A stretch of 39,346 bases of DNA from an uncultured Acidiferrobacteraceae bacterium (lineage in GTDB: Bacteria > Pseudomonadota > Gammaproteobacteria > Arenicellales > UBA868). Shown here one piece after another: positions 24,558 to 31,732 of this stretch. Location: the NCBI GenBank assembly GCA_913031305.1, contig CAJWEF010000007.1:1-39346 (forward strand), given 5' to 3'. Under the pieces are notes generated by a model, which had not been told where the DNA came from, made no database searches, and saw only the letters and a program-made list of their open reading frames with translations. The position numbers and the translations under genes were made by a program. Every line of letters starts with the position of its first letter. Positions within the stretch are counted from its first letter, which is position 1.

Positions 24558-24896
24558 ATGCCAATTGAAGTCGATGGAAAGATCATTGCTACAACCGCGA
24601 GTGCCTTTCTCGAGGACCCTGAGGAGTGGAGTAAAACGGTCGCCGAGGCTATGGCAACGGCGGAGGGACTGGAGTTGACTGCGCAACACTGGGATGTCAT
24701 CGACTATCTGCGTAAGGAATATTTCGAGAATAATGGCCATCAGCCAAATAACCGTGCCCTGCTTAAAGAGATGGGCGGGCTGTGGGGACACAAAGTCAAT
24801 AACAAGGAACTGTTTAACCTTTTCCCCGGCAATCCGAGTAAGCAGGCTGGCCGCTTGTCAGGTCTCCCGGAAAGTATGCGCAAAGGCGGTTACTGA
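24558..24896 (+). CDS. DsrC/TusE-family protein lacking both cysteines (RspA-type)
   Basis: A 112-residue homologue of DsrC/TusE: AQHWDVIDYLRKEYFENNGH corresponds to DsrC DNHWEVINFLREYYEEYQIA, and NKELFNLFPGNPSKQAGRLSGLPES to the DsrC C-terminal arm. Where DsrC has its two reactive cysteines, this protein has Gly (KQAGRLSG) and ends RKGGY. It contains no cysteine at all, so it cannot carry sulfur. Such homologues have been called RspA and proposed to be regulatory. It has a CGGAG ribosome site and lies 40 bases after the Cas6-like gene. It could compete with DsrC for DsrAB, DsrEFH or DsrK (inference). Confidence 0.88.
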   Translation: MPIEVDGKIIATTASAFLEDPEEWSKTVAEAMATAEGLELTAQHWDVIDYLRKEYFENNGHQPNNRALLKEMGGLWGHKVNNKELFNLFPGNPSKQAGRLSGLPESMRKGGY

Positions 24897-24965
24897 CAGG
24901 CCCCGGCCTGATTGAATGACCCAGACCCCAGAGAATTCATTACCGACATATCGAGGACACAACCG

Positions 24966-25169
24966 ATGAGCGAAAAACAAGAACTGATCCGCAAAATGAT
25001 ACAAATGCAGCGTGAGTTCATAGCCCAGGAACAGCAGGGCGGAATCGAGCAGAAGGATTATTTTGTCCCAGACAGCAATCAGAAACTGTCGGGCTATCGT
25101 GAGTCTTATGCAGAGGCAGCCACACGCGTCATCGATCTGGCACACGAGGAAAAAGGCTCTCGCCGCTGA
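24966..25169 (+). CDS. Conserved-looking small acidic protein (67 aa), unknown
   Basis: A 67-residue protein starting MSEKQELIRKMIQMQREFIA with a GAGG site upstream. It has a helical, charged N-terminus, a central DYFVP stretch and a helical C-terminus (AATRVIDLAHEEKGSRR). There is no cysteine, signal peptide or membrane segment. The frame begins at 24912, but the ATG at 24966 is better placed. It is the last gene of the cassette and may partner the DsrC-like protein 69 bases upstream. Function unknown. Confidence 0.7.
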   Translation: MSEKQELIRKMIQMQREFIAQEQQGGIEQKDYFVPDSNQKLSGYRESYAEAATRVIDLAHEEKGSRR

Positions 25170-25204
25170 CAACAGCCCGGACTATTGGTGAAGGTGGGAA
25201 AATC

Positions 25205-26248
25205 CTAAAGCGCGAGGCCCTCAACCAAGTTGACGATAGGCTCGCCCGCATCTTTGCCCTGGCGACGATAGGCGCTGAGGATCGCGTTGGCGCCGGCACG
25301 CCAGTGGCCCTGACCCTGGCGAACCGCCTGCTTAAGTAACGCGCGGTTGTCATTAGCCAGCCAGTCCTGATAAGCATTGTACAAAGTCGGAAATAACTGC
25401 TTGCGCGCTGGCGTCATACTGGCAAAGTAAAAATGCAGCGGGGCCTGTTCTTCCTGCGCTAACAAGGCCGGCAATACCGTAATGCAATCAGCCAGGTGAT
25501 CGCGCACAGCGCGTGCCAATACCTCTGCAACACTTGGGCCCAGCGCCTGTAGCATGCGCTCCCAGTCATCGCCAAGCCATCGCCCGCACACCAGCTCGCC
25601 CAGTTCGTGCAGGATGACCGTTTCGGTAAATTCATCGGTCATGCGTTCTAACGCGGTTTCAGCGTCACCAGCGAAGCCATAACAGTCCAATACTCGTGAC
25701 ATGGCATTGCGCGGTTTTTTCCAGCGCCATTCATCAATCATTTCCCACAACACCCGACGCAAAGACTGCCGACGTATCCAGATCACATCGCCACGAGTCA
25801 TCGCCGGAGGCGCCATTAGCTCACGCACCAGTTCAGCCCCGGTTTGAAACAAGCGATAGCCTTCTCCATTTTCCACGCGGGCTAGTTCACCAATAAAGAA
25901 CACGGGTTTGCCAAATCGGCCAAACCCTGCGCTGTAACAATAGCCACGCGGAACCAGCCAATCATTGACGGTGTCTGCATCAAAAGGATCGACTCGGTGT
26001 CCGGATATTGGCAGCTCTTGATAATCTGCCTGTTGCAGGTCCGCCCACAGCTGTTCTCGTGCGTCGACCCACTCGCCCACCTCGGCCGCACCCAGCACGA
26101 CCTCTAACCCAAGCTGCTCGTGCCAGCGGAAATACTCGCGCATATGCATGAGATATATGCACAGCGTATAACTGCCCGCATGCTGCGCATCAGAAACATC
26201 ACAGTTGTGCTGTACAGCGCGCAATAATGACTGTGGCAGGGCCGGCAT
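25205..26248 (-). CDS. Uncharacterised cytoplasmic protein, possible DsrS
   Basis: A 347-residue soluble protein with no signal peptide or obvious fold. Notable stretches are RGYCYSAGFGRFGKPVFFIGELAR, WIRRQSLRRVLWEMIDEWRWKKP and TVILHELGELVCGRWLG. The HELGE is reminiscent of a metalloprotease HExxH but lacks the second His. Its size and location next to dsr genes recall DsrS, the cytoplasmic last dsr product of A. vinosum of unknown function; I make this link from size and context only. The ATG at 26248 has an AAGGTGG site seven bases upstream; a GTG at 26257 also opens the frame. It converges on the 67-residue gene and diverges from the next gene. Confidence 0.75.
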   Translation of the reverse strand: MPALPQSLLRAVQHNCDVSDAQHAGSYTLCIYLMHMREYFRWHEQLGLEVVLGAAEVGEWVDAREQLWADLQQADYQELPISGHRVDPFDADTVNDWLVPRGYCYSAGFGRFGKPVFFIGELARVENGEGYRLFQTGAELVRELMAPPAMTRGDVIWIRRQSLRRVLWEMIDEWRWKKPRNAMSRVLDCYGFAGDAETALERMTDEFTETVILHELGELVCGRWLGDDWERMLQALGPSVAEVLARAVRDHLADCITVLPALLAQEEQAPLHFYFASMTPARKQLFPTLYNAYQDWLANDNRALLKQAVRQGQGHWRAGANAILSAYRRQGKDAGEPIVNLVEGLAL

Positions 26249-26290
26249 AAACGCCACCTTAAGATAGAATCCCTATCCAGGGCAATGACT

Positions 26291-26878
26291 ATGAAAACCC
26301 GGATTCGTGACCAGTGGCAAGACCCCACACGCCAGGCTTCCACTGAGGACAATGCCCTGGCGCTGGCCTATGTCTGTTGGCAATTGGCGCTTACGTCGGC
26401 ACGCAATCTGCATGCTGAAGATTTTGTATACCAGGACGATACCCAGCGCGTAGCCGTCATTCGTGAGTATCTGGTGTTCTTAGCGCACACGGCTGATCGA
26501 CTGGCCTTCGAGTTACTCGACGAAGCGCAGCGCGCACCATTTATATCTTCCTTGGCAGCCGGCTGTGCCAGACATCTTCAGCGCAATACGGAGGAAATCC
26601 TGGGCGCCGGAGATTACGCCGGCCAGTTTATCGATGCCCTGAATCGACGTAACAGCGAGTATGGTCAGTGCGCCTTTACCAACGGCGCCGCTGGCTACAG
26701 CCTCCTAAGAGCGTTTGGCGAGCGCATCCAGATTATTATGGGGCGCGATCAGACCAATCGCTGGGTGATTGATCAGGTGATGGACATCGACGGGCCCGAA
26801 GCAGTAGCGCAGCTCAGGCGATCACTACAAAAACTCTACGCTACCCAAAAGCCTGCGCCCAAAGGCAACCAGCGCTAA
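26291..26878 (+). CDS. Helical protein of unknown function, divergent from possible DsrS
   Basis: A 195-residue, largely helical cytoplasmic protein beginning MKTRIRDQWQDPTRQASTED. The AGGG site fits the ATG at 26291 (eight bases) better than the ATG at 26285. It has two cysteines, no recognised motif and a basic C-terminal tail. Only 42 bases separate its start from the start of the opposite gene, so the two promoters must overlap or lie inside coding sequence, and the pair is likely co-regulated. Confidence 0.72.
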   Translation: MKTRIRDQWQDPTRQASTEDNALALAYVCWQLALTSARNLHAEDFVYQDDTQRVAVIREYLVFLAHTADRLAFELLDEAQRAPFISSLAAGCARHLQRNTEEILGAGDYAGQFIDALNRRNSEYGQCAFTNGAAGYSLLRAFGERIQIIMGRDQTNRWVIDQVMDIDGPEAVAQLRRSLQKLYATQKPAPKGNQR

Positions 26879-27095
26879 GTTGCCGGCGTCCTCAGTTTGT
26901 TGGCCAATCCGCGGCCTTGGACTGAATGTCCTGATGAGTGCCGCCCTCGCCCGTACGCATCGATGAGGCGACGATGTGCGTACAAGGCCTGAGCTGCACT
27001 GCTGAGCACCGGTAATGGACGCACTGGCGCCCCTATCTGAGGTTGCTCCCTGACAGGATGCGGCCGCTTAGCTTCGGCTACTCACCCAGGCAGGC
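26879..27095. other. Convergent intergenic stretch with weak hairpin
   Basis: 217 bases between two convergent genes. No coding frame is supported. A hairpin with one bulge (GTACGCATCG at 26953-26962 pairing with CGATGTGCGTAC at 26972-26983) could help end transcription from either side, but it has no U-run. Confidence 0.35.
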
Positions 27096-27815
27096 TTACC
27101 ACTCGGCGTTTGCGCCGGCCTCCATGATCTCGGTCATCGCATCACGAACACGAATGGCGTCCTGTTTCAGATCTTCGGGCAAACTGGAGCCTTGTCGCCA
27201 AGCCATGGCCAACCAACTGACATCCCAATCCAGAGTCATCAGCCAGATACTGCCGTCAGGCTGCTCGACCACTGAGATACGGCACGGAATAAAGATAGCA
27301 AACTCGGGGCTGAAGTCCAGCATCCGCCGCCCAACCATCGCGTCACAAAACTGCAGAATTTCGACCCGCAGCGCCGGCTCACCCGTAATGGCGCCGACAT
27401 CCTTCCAGAACTGGTTGTGTCCGACTTTCTTAAAGTTAACTTCATTGGCCTTGATTTCCATGGCCTCAACGACATCGTCAAACTCGACACCCTCAGCGAC
27501 TTTTTTCTTAGCGGTCATGAAATTGAACAACTGACGCATCGACATGCCGCTGATTGTTGACAGCTGGTCATACAACTGTTTTTTCAGTTTGCGCGGCACC
27601 GGGTCCATTACCGGGTTAACCGTTTTGGCTAATTCCTTGCGCCGGTAGGCCTGCGCTTCTTCCGACATGTCACTCAGCAGTCGAGCACCGGCCTCGACCT
27701 GTGGCTTAAGCTCCTCGGCAACCTCAGGTGACAACTCCTGAGCGGCGGCAAAGCGGGCTCCCAGCAGCAGCATGACTGCACTGGCAGCCGCAATAGCGAA
27801 TCGCGTGTTTCTCAT
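27096..27815 (-). CDS. Secreted DUF302 domain protein
   Basis: A 239-residue periplasmic protein. The N-terminal signal peptide is RFAIAAASAVMLLLGARFAAA, with likely cleavage before QELSPEV. The second half contains the DUF302 pattern: VEILQFCDAMVGRRMLDFSP, then FAIFIPCRISVVEQPDGSIWL. DUF302 proteins are small, often periplasmic, and of unknown function. The ATG at 27815 suits the AGAGG site better than the ATG at 27824, which the site abuts. It follows the NPxxY repeat gene on the same strand, but a terminator between them suggests separate transcripts. A cytoplasmic DUF302 protein is encoded at 38433-38822. Confidence 0.85.
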   Translation of the reverse strand: MRNTRFAIAAASAVMLLLGARFAAAQELSPEVAEELKPQVEAGARLLSDMSEEAQAYRRKELAKTVNPVMDPVPRKLKKQLYDQLSTISGMSMRQLFNFMTAKKKVAEGVEFDDVVEAMEIKANEVNFKKVGHNQFWKDVGAITGEPALRVEILQFCDAMVGRRMLDFSPEFAIFIPCRISVVEQPDGSIWLMTLDWDVSWLAMAWRQGSSLPEDLKQDAIRVRDAMTEIMEAGANAEW

Positions 27816-27925
27816 GTTAGACATCCTCTAATGGTGATATGCAGTTAACCGCATCGACTGACGCTAAAGTGAGCTTGTGCCAAACCTCAGATATTGCCTG
27901 TAGTCCTGACCCGAAGCCAGACCCG

Positions 27926-27960
27926 AAAAACGGGCAGGCTGTCACCAGCACTGCCCGTTT
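27926..27960 (-). terminator. Rho-independent terminator after repeat-protein gene
   Basis: A perfect 10-bp stem (AAACGGGCAG at 27928-27937 with CTGCCCGTTT at 27951-27960) with a 13-base loop. Read on the minus strand it ends in a run of five U. It lies 45 bases after the stop of the NPxxY repeat gene. Confidence 0.8.
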
Positions 27961-28004
27961 GGATTTCTTGCGAACCGGATAACCGGCATTCGCTCAACCT
28001 TGAC

Positions 28005-28505
28005 TCAACCGCTGACGAGGTCGGCCCAACCCTGGTAAGTCTTAGCTTGAATAAAACCGACGTAGGCAAGGGGGTTGATACTCTGCGTATAGACGGCAGG
28101 GTTTAAGTACTGCCCATAGGCCATGGGATTAACCAGGTCCAGGTACGACATGGGATTAATAAACTCGACATAAGTCACCGGGTTGAGCCACTGCGATAGA
28201 TTTTCGCCCTTGAAAAATGGTGTGTAAAATTCTGCGCTCATGAACTGAGCGTAAAAAGCCGGGTTCATAAACTGCACGTAAGTTTTGGGGTCAAGGAATA
28301 CCTTGTAACCTTCGGGCGTTGCCAGGTTCAGCTGCATTGGAGCAGGCATGGTCGAGCCATTGAACCAGTTAACCGGATTGGCATAACGCACAGTTGTGCC
28401 CACGACCTGATCCGTCACCGAAGGTGTCGCAACTGATTCGCTGGCCACGGCCGGTAGGCTGCTTAATCCAGCAACAATGGCGAGTATGGTAATTGTCTTT
28501 TTCAT
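28005..28505 (-). CDS. Exported protein built of 9-residue NPxxY repeats
   Basis: A 166-residue protein with a clear signal peptide (MKKTITILAIVAGLSSLPAVA, cut before SES). Residues 63-161 are eleven consecutive 9-residue units of pattern [N/D]-P-x-x-Y-x-x-[F/Y]-[M/L/I/V], for example DPKTYVQFM, NPAFYAQFM, NPVTYVEFI, NPMAYGQYL and NPLAYVGFI. Two units (90-98, 99-107) are degenerate, and a related NPVNWFNGS stands at 43-51. There is no cysteine. Tyr-, Pro-, Asn- and Met-rich repeated exported proteins are known from purple sulfur bacteria as sulfur-globule envelope proteins, so this is a candidate envelope or structural protein (inference from composition and context, not homology). Its upstream region shares a motif with the soxX upstream region, and a good terminator follows. 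Confidence 0.85.
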   Translation of the reverse strand: MKKTITILAIVAGLSSLPAVASESVATPSVTDQVVGTTVRYANPVNWFNGSTMPAPMQLNLATPEGYKVFLDPKTYVQFMNPAFYAQFMSAEFYTPFFKGENLSQWLNPVTYVEFINPMSYLDLVNPMAYGQYLNPAVYTQSINPLAYVGFIQAKTYQGWADLVSG

Positions 28506-28674
28506 GATGTTTTCTTAAGTAGTAATAATGGTTAGAAACTGTTTAGCCGGGATTACAACGCAGCCCGGTAAGTGAATGGCAGCATCATACTAGTATTTCA
28601 AATAATTGCAATATTCTTATATACTTATTTTTAATTAGAATAATAAGCAATTCTGATGGTATATTATTTTACTA
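28506..28674 (-). promoter_or_regulatory. AT-rich upstream region of the repeat-protein gene
   Basis: This stretch is much richer in A+T than its surroundings. It contains AATATTCTTAT at 28610-28620, followed by ATA; the same 11 bases occur upstream of soxX at 34133-34143. AATTGC (28604-28609) and GCAATT (28647-28652) form an inverted pair. A promoter for the repeat gene is expected here, but no clear hexamers were assigned. Confidence 0.5.
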
Positions 28675-29649
28675 TCAGATAGGTTCTTCTCGAGCAGCCA
28701 GGCGGCGCTTGCCATGCCATTGCTGATAATTCAAACCGGTCTCGTAACCCCGCTCAGCGACATACTGCAACACCCGCGACAATCGGTAGGCCCGCACCAC
28801 CGAATCGATACGGAATATCTCTTGACCCGCGCCATCGAAAAACACGGCTGTCGGCGCGTAATGAATCCCGAGCTGCCCGGCCCACTCGCGCGCCACCAGG
28901 CGGCGGCCCTGTGGGGTCAGCACCGGGGTATCGGACCACATACCGAGTTGCACCACATCCATCAAGCTGCAGTAGTGCAAGATCCGTTGGTCAGCCGCCA
29001 GTGCAGTATGCAGCAGGTCGCAGGCGTGACAGCTCGGCTGCTCAAAAAACACTGCAAGAGGTCGGTTGGCGCTGAAGTGTGAGCGATCCAGCAGGTATGG
29101 AGGTTCCATAAAAAAATCCTGTTGGTTGAGATCATCACGCTCAAACTTAGGGGGCGGGTCGGCGCGCTCAAGGTAGTCGCGAAAACTCTCACGCAGGTAA
29201 TGATGGCCAGCAACATATTCCAGCGCTGCGCGAAAACGGTACGGCGGATAATAACCGCGAAGACGGAAAATCTCGTTTCCGCCAGGGCCAAAAAACACCA
29301 GCGATGGCGTAAAGTTGGTCCCAAGCATTACCGAGAAATCCCGTTCGGTCAGGGTCTCGCCCTGAATGTCGGTGACCGGCAGGTCGCCCCAGATGTCAAT
29401 CGGGACCACGTCGAAATGTGCTTGGGTGTAACGGGCAATCTCGGGGTCGCCGAAGTTGGTTTCAAGCAACGCCTCACAATAGGCGCAGTTCTCCTGCCCG
29501 AAATACACCACCAGGGCGCGTTTGTCCGACTGCAGTGCTTCGAACAAATCCTCACGTAGATCGAGAAAACTTGCCTTGAACCACTCAGGAAGATCAATAT
29601 GCCGCTGGCGCGGCTGGTCATCTATCAGCGGTGTTTCGGTCTGACCCAT
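28675..29649 (-). CDS. Tandem thioredoxin-fold (SoxW-like) protein, cytoplasmic
   Basis: A 324-residue protein made of two homologous thioredoxin-like halves. The first has the redox motif C55-AY-C58 in YFGQENCAYCEALL and a cis-Pro in NFTPSLVFFGPGGNEIFRL. The second has C207-HA-C210 in FEQPSCHACDLL and a cis-Pro in HYAPTAVFFDGAGQEIFRI. SoxW and related thioredoxins in sox clusters keep Sox proteins reduced in the periplasm, but no signal peptide or anchor is present here (it begins MGQTETPLIDDQPRQRHIDL). It may therefore act on cytoplasmic sulfur carriers, or an export signal has been missed. It lies downstream of soxB on the same strand, 74 bases apart. Confidence 0.82.
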   Translation of the reverse strand: MGQTETPLIDDQPRQRHIDLPEWFKASFLDLREDLFEALQSDKRALVVYFGQENCAYCEALLETNFGDPEIARYTQAHFDVVPIDIWGDLPVTDIQGETLTERDFSVMLGTNFTPSLVFFGPGGNEIFRLRGYYPPYRFRAALEYVAGHHYLRESFRDYLERADPPPKFERDDLNQQDFFMEPPYLLDRSHFSANRPLAVFFEQPSCHACDLLHTALAADQRILHYCSLMDVVQLGMWSDTPVLTPQGRRLVAREWAGQLGIHYAPTAVFFDGAGQEIFRIDSVVRAYRLSRVLQYVAERGYETGLNYQQWHGKRRLAAREEPI

Positions 29650-29723
29650 GATGTGCTGGCTTCAGAAAAGGCGGCTGCCTGTCGCCAACTAACCCTTGGC
29701 GGTCTTGCGCAGGCAAGGAATCT

Positions 29724-31472
29724 TTACAGCGCAAGATATCCGGGATTATTGGAGATACCTTTGACCCGAGGCACGTTCGCAACCACATCGCGGATGACTT
29801 TGCGGTCACGCAGGTACTCGCCCACCACATCCCAGATATCTGGCAGTTCATCAGGCTGGGGGTTCACGCTCGCCCAGCCCGCCACCTTGTATATATGTGA
29901 TGGATCCAGCGGTTTGCCATTCAGCTCCAGTGCGGACAGGCGCTCGCCGATCGGCGCCGTCGGGTCGATGGCATAGCGTAACCCACCAACCCGTACCATA
30001 TCGCCGCCCATCTGGTAGTAGGGATCGGCATTAAAGAGGTTGTCAGCAATATCCTCAAGCACCAGTTTAATGGTCTCACCGCTCATCTCAACGAGGGTAG
30101 ACTTGGCGTAGGTGATTCCCGTCTGGTCCATCAACCGCTCGACCGTGATTGGGTCACCCGGCAGTACGCTGGTTCCCCAACGAAAGCCCGGGGAGAAGGC
30201 AATATCGGCACCACGCACCTCGATCAATGCATCAACAATGACCTGATCGAATGTGCCACTAAAATTGCCGCGTCGGTACAGTGTGGTCTCGGTTGTGGCC
30301 AACACGGTATCCAACTGCTGTTTAAATGGCTCACGTGCGCCTTCGATAAGCATCGCCATCTCGGGGTCCGCTGGCAACAGGTTGGCAAATATCGGCAACA
30401 ACCGAAAGCGGTAATCCGCCACTCGCCCATCGCGCACATCAAGATCCATCACCGAAAGAAACTTGCTATTCGAACCTGAATTAACAACCAGGGTCCGGCC
30501 ACCGGCATTGCTGATCACACTGGGCTTAGGTATTCCGTCATGAGTGTGACCACCAAGAATGACATCGATCCCGGTCACCCGGGTCGCCATTTTCAGATCC
30601 ACATCCATGCCGTTATGCGAAAGCACCACAACCACTTGCGCCCCTTTAGCTCTGACCTCGTCGACCATCGCCTGGCACTGTTCATCGCGAATGCCAAAGC
30701 TCCAATCCTCGATCATGTAGCGCGGGTTGGCGAGCGTGGTGTAAGGGAAGGCTTGGCCGATAATAGCGACCGGGATGCCGTTCATCTCACGCATGCTGTA
30801 GGGCTTGAACACCCGTCCGGAATCCTCGTCAAAGGCCGGCTTACCGTCAAAGGACGCATCCTCGGTCAGCATAATATTCTGTGCCAGAAACTCGATCGGG
30901 GGCAGTTCGCGCTCAATAATCTCGCGAACCCGGTCCATGCCGTAGGTGAACTCCCAGTGCCCAGTCATGATGTCAACGCCCAGCAACTTGCAGGCATCAA
31001 CCATATCCTGTCCCTTGGTCCACAGCGAAGTCGCAGATCCTTGCCAGGTATCACCGCCATCGAGTAGTAGGCTGTTTGGCCGTGACGCGCGTAACCGTTT
31101 GACCAGCGTCGCCAGATGGGCGAACCCGCCCACCTTGCCATACTTTTGGGCAGCAACCTCAAAATCCAGACAGGTGTAGGCATACGCATTGGCCGATCCT
31201 GCCGGGATAGAAAAATACTCTAAAAAGCGCTCGCCCACCACGTGCGGCGGTTGGCCAAAAGCTTTACCGATACCAATATTGAAATTGGGTTCACGAAAAT
31301 GTACAGGCATCAACTGTGCATGACAGTCGGTAAAATGCAGCAGCGACAGATTGCCAAAGGTAGGCACGTCGTAGTCCGTAGCCTGGGCAGAAGCGCTACG
31401 GCCATTGACAGCCATACCAGCAGCGCTGGCTGCGGCAAGTAAACGCATAAACTCACGTCGGGTCAAACTCAT
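29724..31472 (-). CDS. soxB: SoxB, S-sulfosulfanyl-L-cysteine sulfohydrolase
   Basis: Periplasmic dimanganese hydrolase that releases sulfate from SoxYZ-bound thiosulfate. The N-terminus is a Tat signal (SLTRREFMRLLAAASAAGMA). Metallophosphoesterase metal ligands are in FTDCHAQ (48-53), LLDGGDTWQGS, TGHWEF, LSHNGMD and LGGHTHDG, and the 5'-nucleotidase-like C-terminal domain is present. The protein is 582 residues, a normal size. An AAGGAG site precedes the ATG at 31472. It is separated from soxA by a terminator and has a possible promoter of its own. Confidence 0.96.
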   Translation of the reverse strand: MSLTRREFMRLLAAASAAGMAVNGRSASAQATDYDVPTFGNLSLLHFTDCHAQLMPVHFREPNFNIGIGKAFGQPPHVVGERFLEYFSIPAGSANAYAYTCLDFEVAAQKYGKVGGFAHLATLVKRLRASRPNSLLLDGGDTWQGSATSLWTKGQDMVDACKLLGVDIMTGHWEFTYGMDRVREIIERELPPIEFLAQNIMLTEDASFDGKPAFDEDSGRVFKPYSMREMNGIPVAIIGQAFPYTTLANPRYMIEDWSFGIRDEQCQAMVDEVRAKGAQVVVVLSHNGMDVDLKMATRVTGIDVILGGHTHDGIPKPSVISNAGGRTLVVNSGSNSKFLSVMDLDVRDGRVADYRFRLLPIFANLLPADPEMAMLIEGAREPFKQQLDTVLATTETTLYRRGNFSGTFDQVIVDALIEVRGADIAFSPGFRWGTSVLPGDPITVERLMDQTGITYAKSTLVEMSGETIKLVLEDIADNLFNADPYYQMGGDMVRVGGLRYAIDPTAPIGERLSALELNGKPLDPSHIYKVAGWASVNPQPDELPDIWDVVGEYLRDRKVIRDVVANVPRVKGISNNPGYLAL

Positions 31473-31563
31473 AGCGCTACTCCTTCAGTTGCTTCTTTGC
31501 TGCACCCTATGGAAGGGGGCTCCAAGGGTCGCACCAGGAAATCGGGGCTTATGTCGTCTAAGC

Positions 31564-31569
31564 ATTATA
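31564..31569 (-). promoter_or_regulatory. Candidate -10 element for soxB
   Basis: On the minus strand these bases read TATAAT, a perfect -10 hexamer, 92 bases upstream of the soxB ATG and just after the soxA-side terminator. No good -35 box was found at 16-18 bases, so an activator may be needed. Confidence 0.4.
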
Positions 31570-31624
31570 GTGTTCCACTAACTCGCAAACGGTGATACAC
31601 AGGCGTTGTTTCTGGGGTCCGGGT

Positions 31625-31658
31625 AAAAAAAACCTGGCCGCAAGGGCCAGGTTTTTTT
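31625..31658. terminator. Bidirectional terminator between soxA and soxB
   Basis: A CCTGGCC stem (31633-31639), loop GCAAG and GGCCAGG (31645-31651) are flanked by an A-run on the left and a T-run on the right, so the structure works in both directions. On the minus strand it ends the soxXYZA transcript before soxB. Confidence 0.85.
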
Positions 31659-31732
31659 CAGTTGTTGTTCTGGCGCGCGTCGTGCTGTGTCGTGTCAGCA
31701 TTCCAAACTCGGGCCAGATAAGGCGTCTTGCG

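Noticed and set aside
27043-27534. 163-codon plus-strand frame
   Set aside because: Antisense to the secreted DUF302 gene, which has a signal peptide and family motif.
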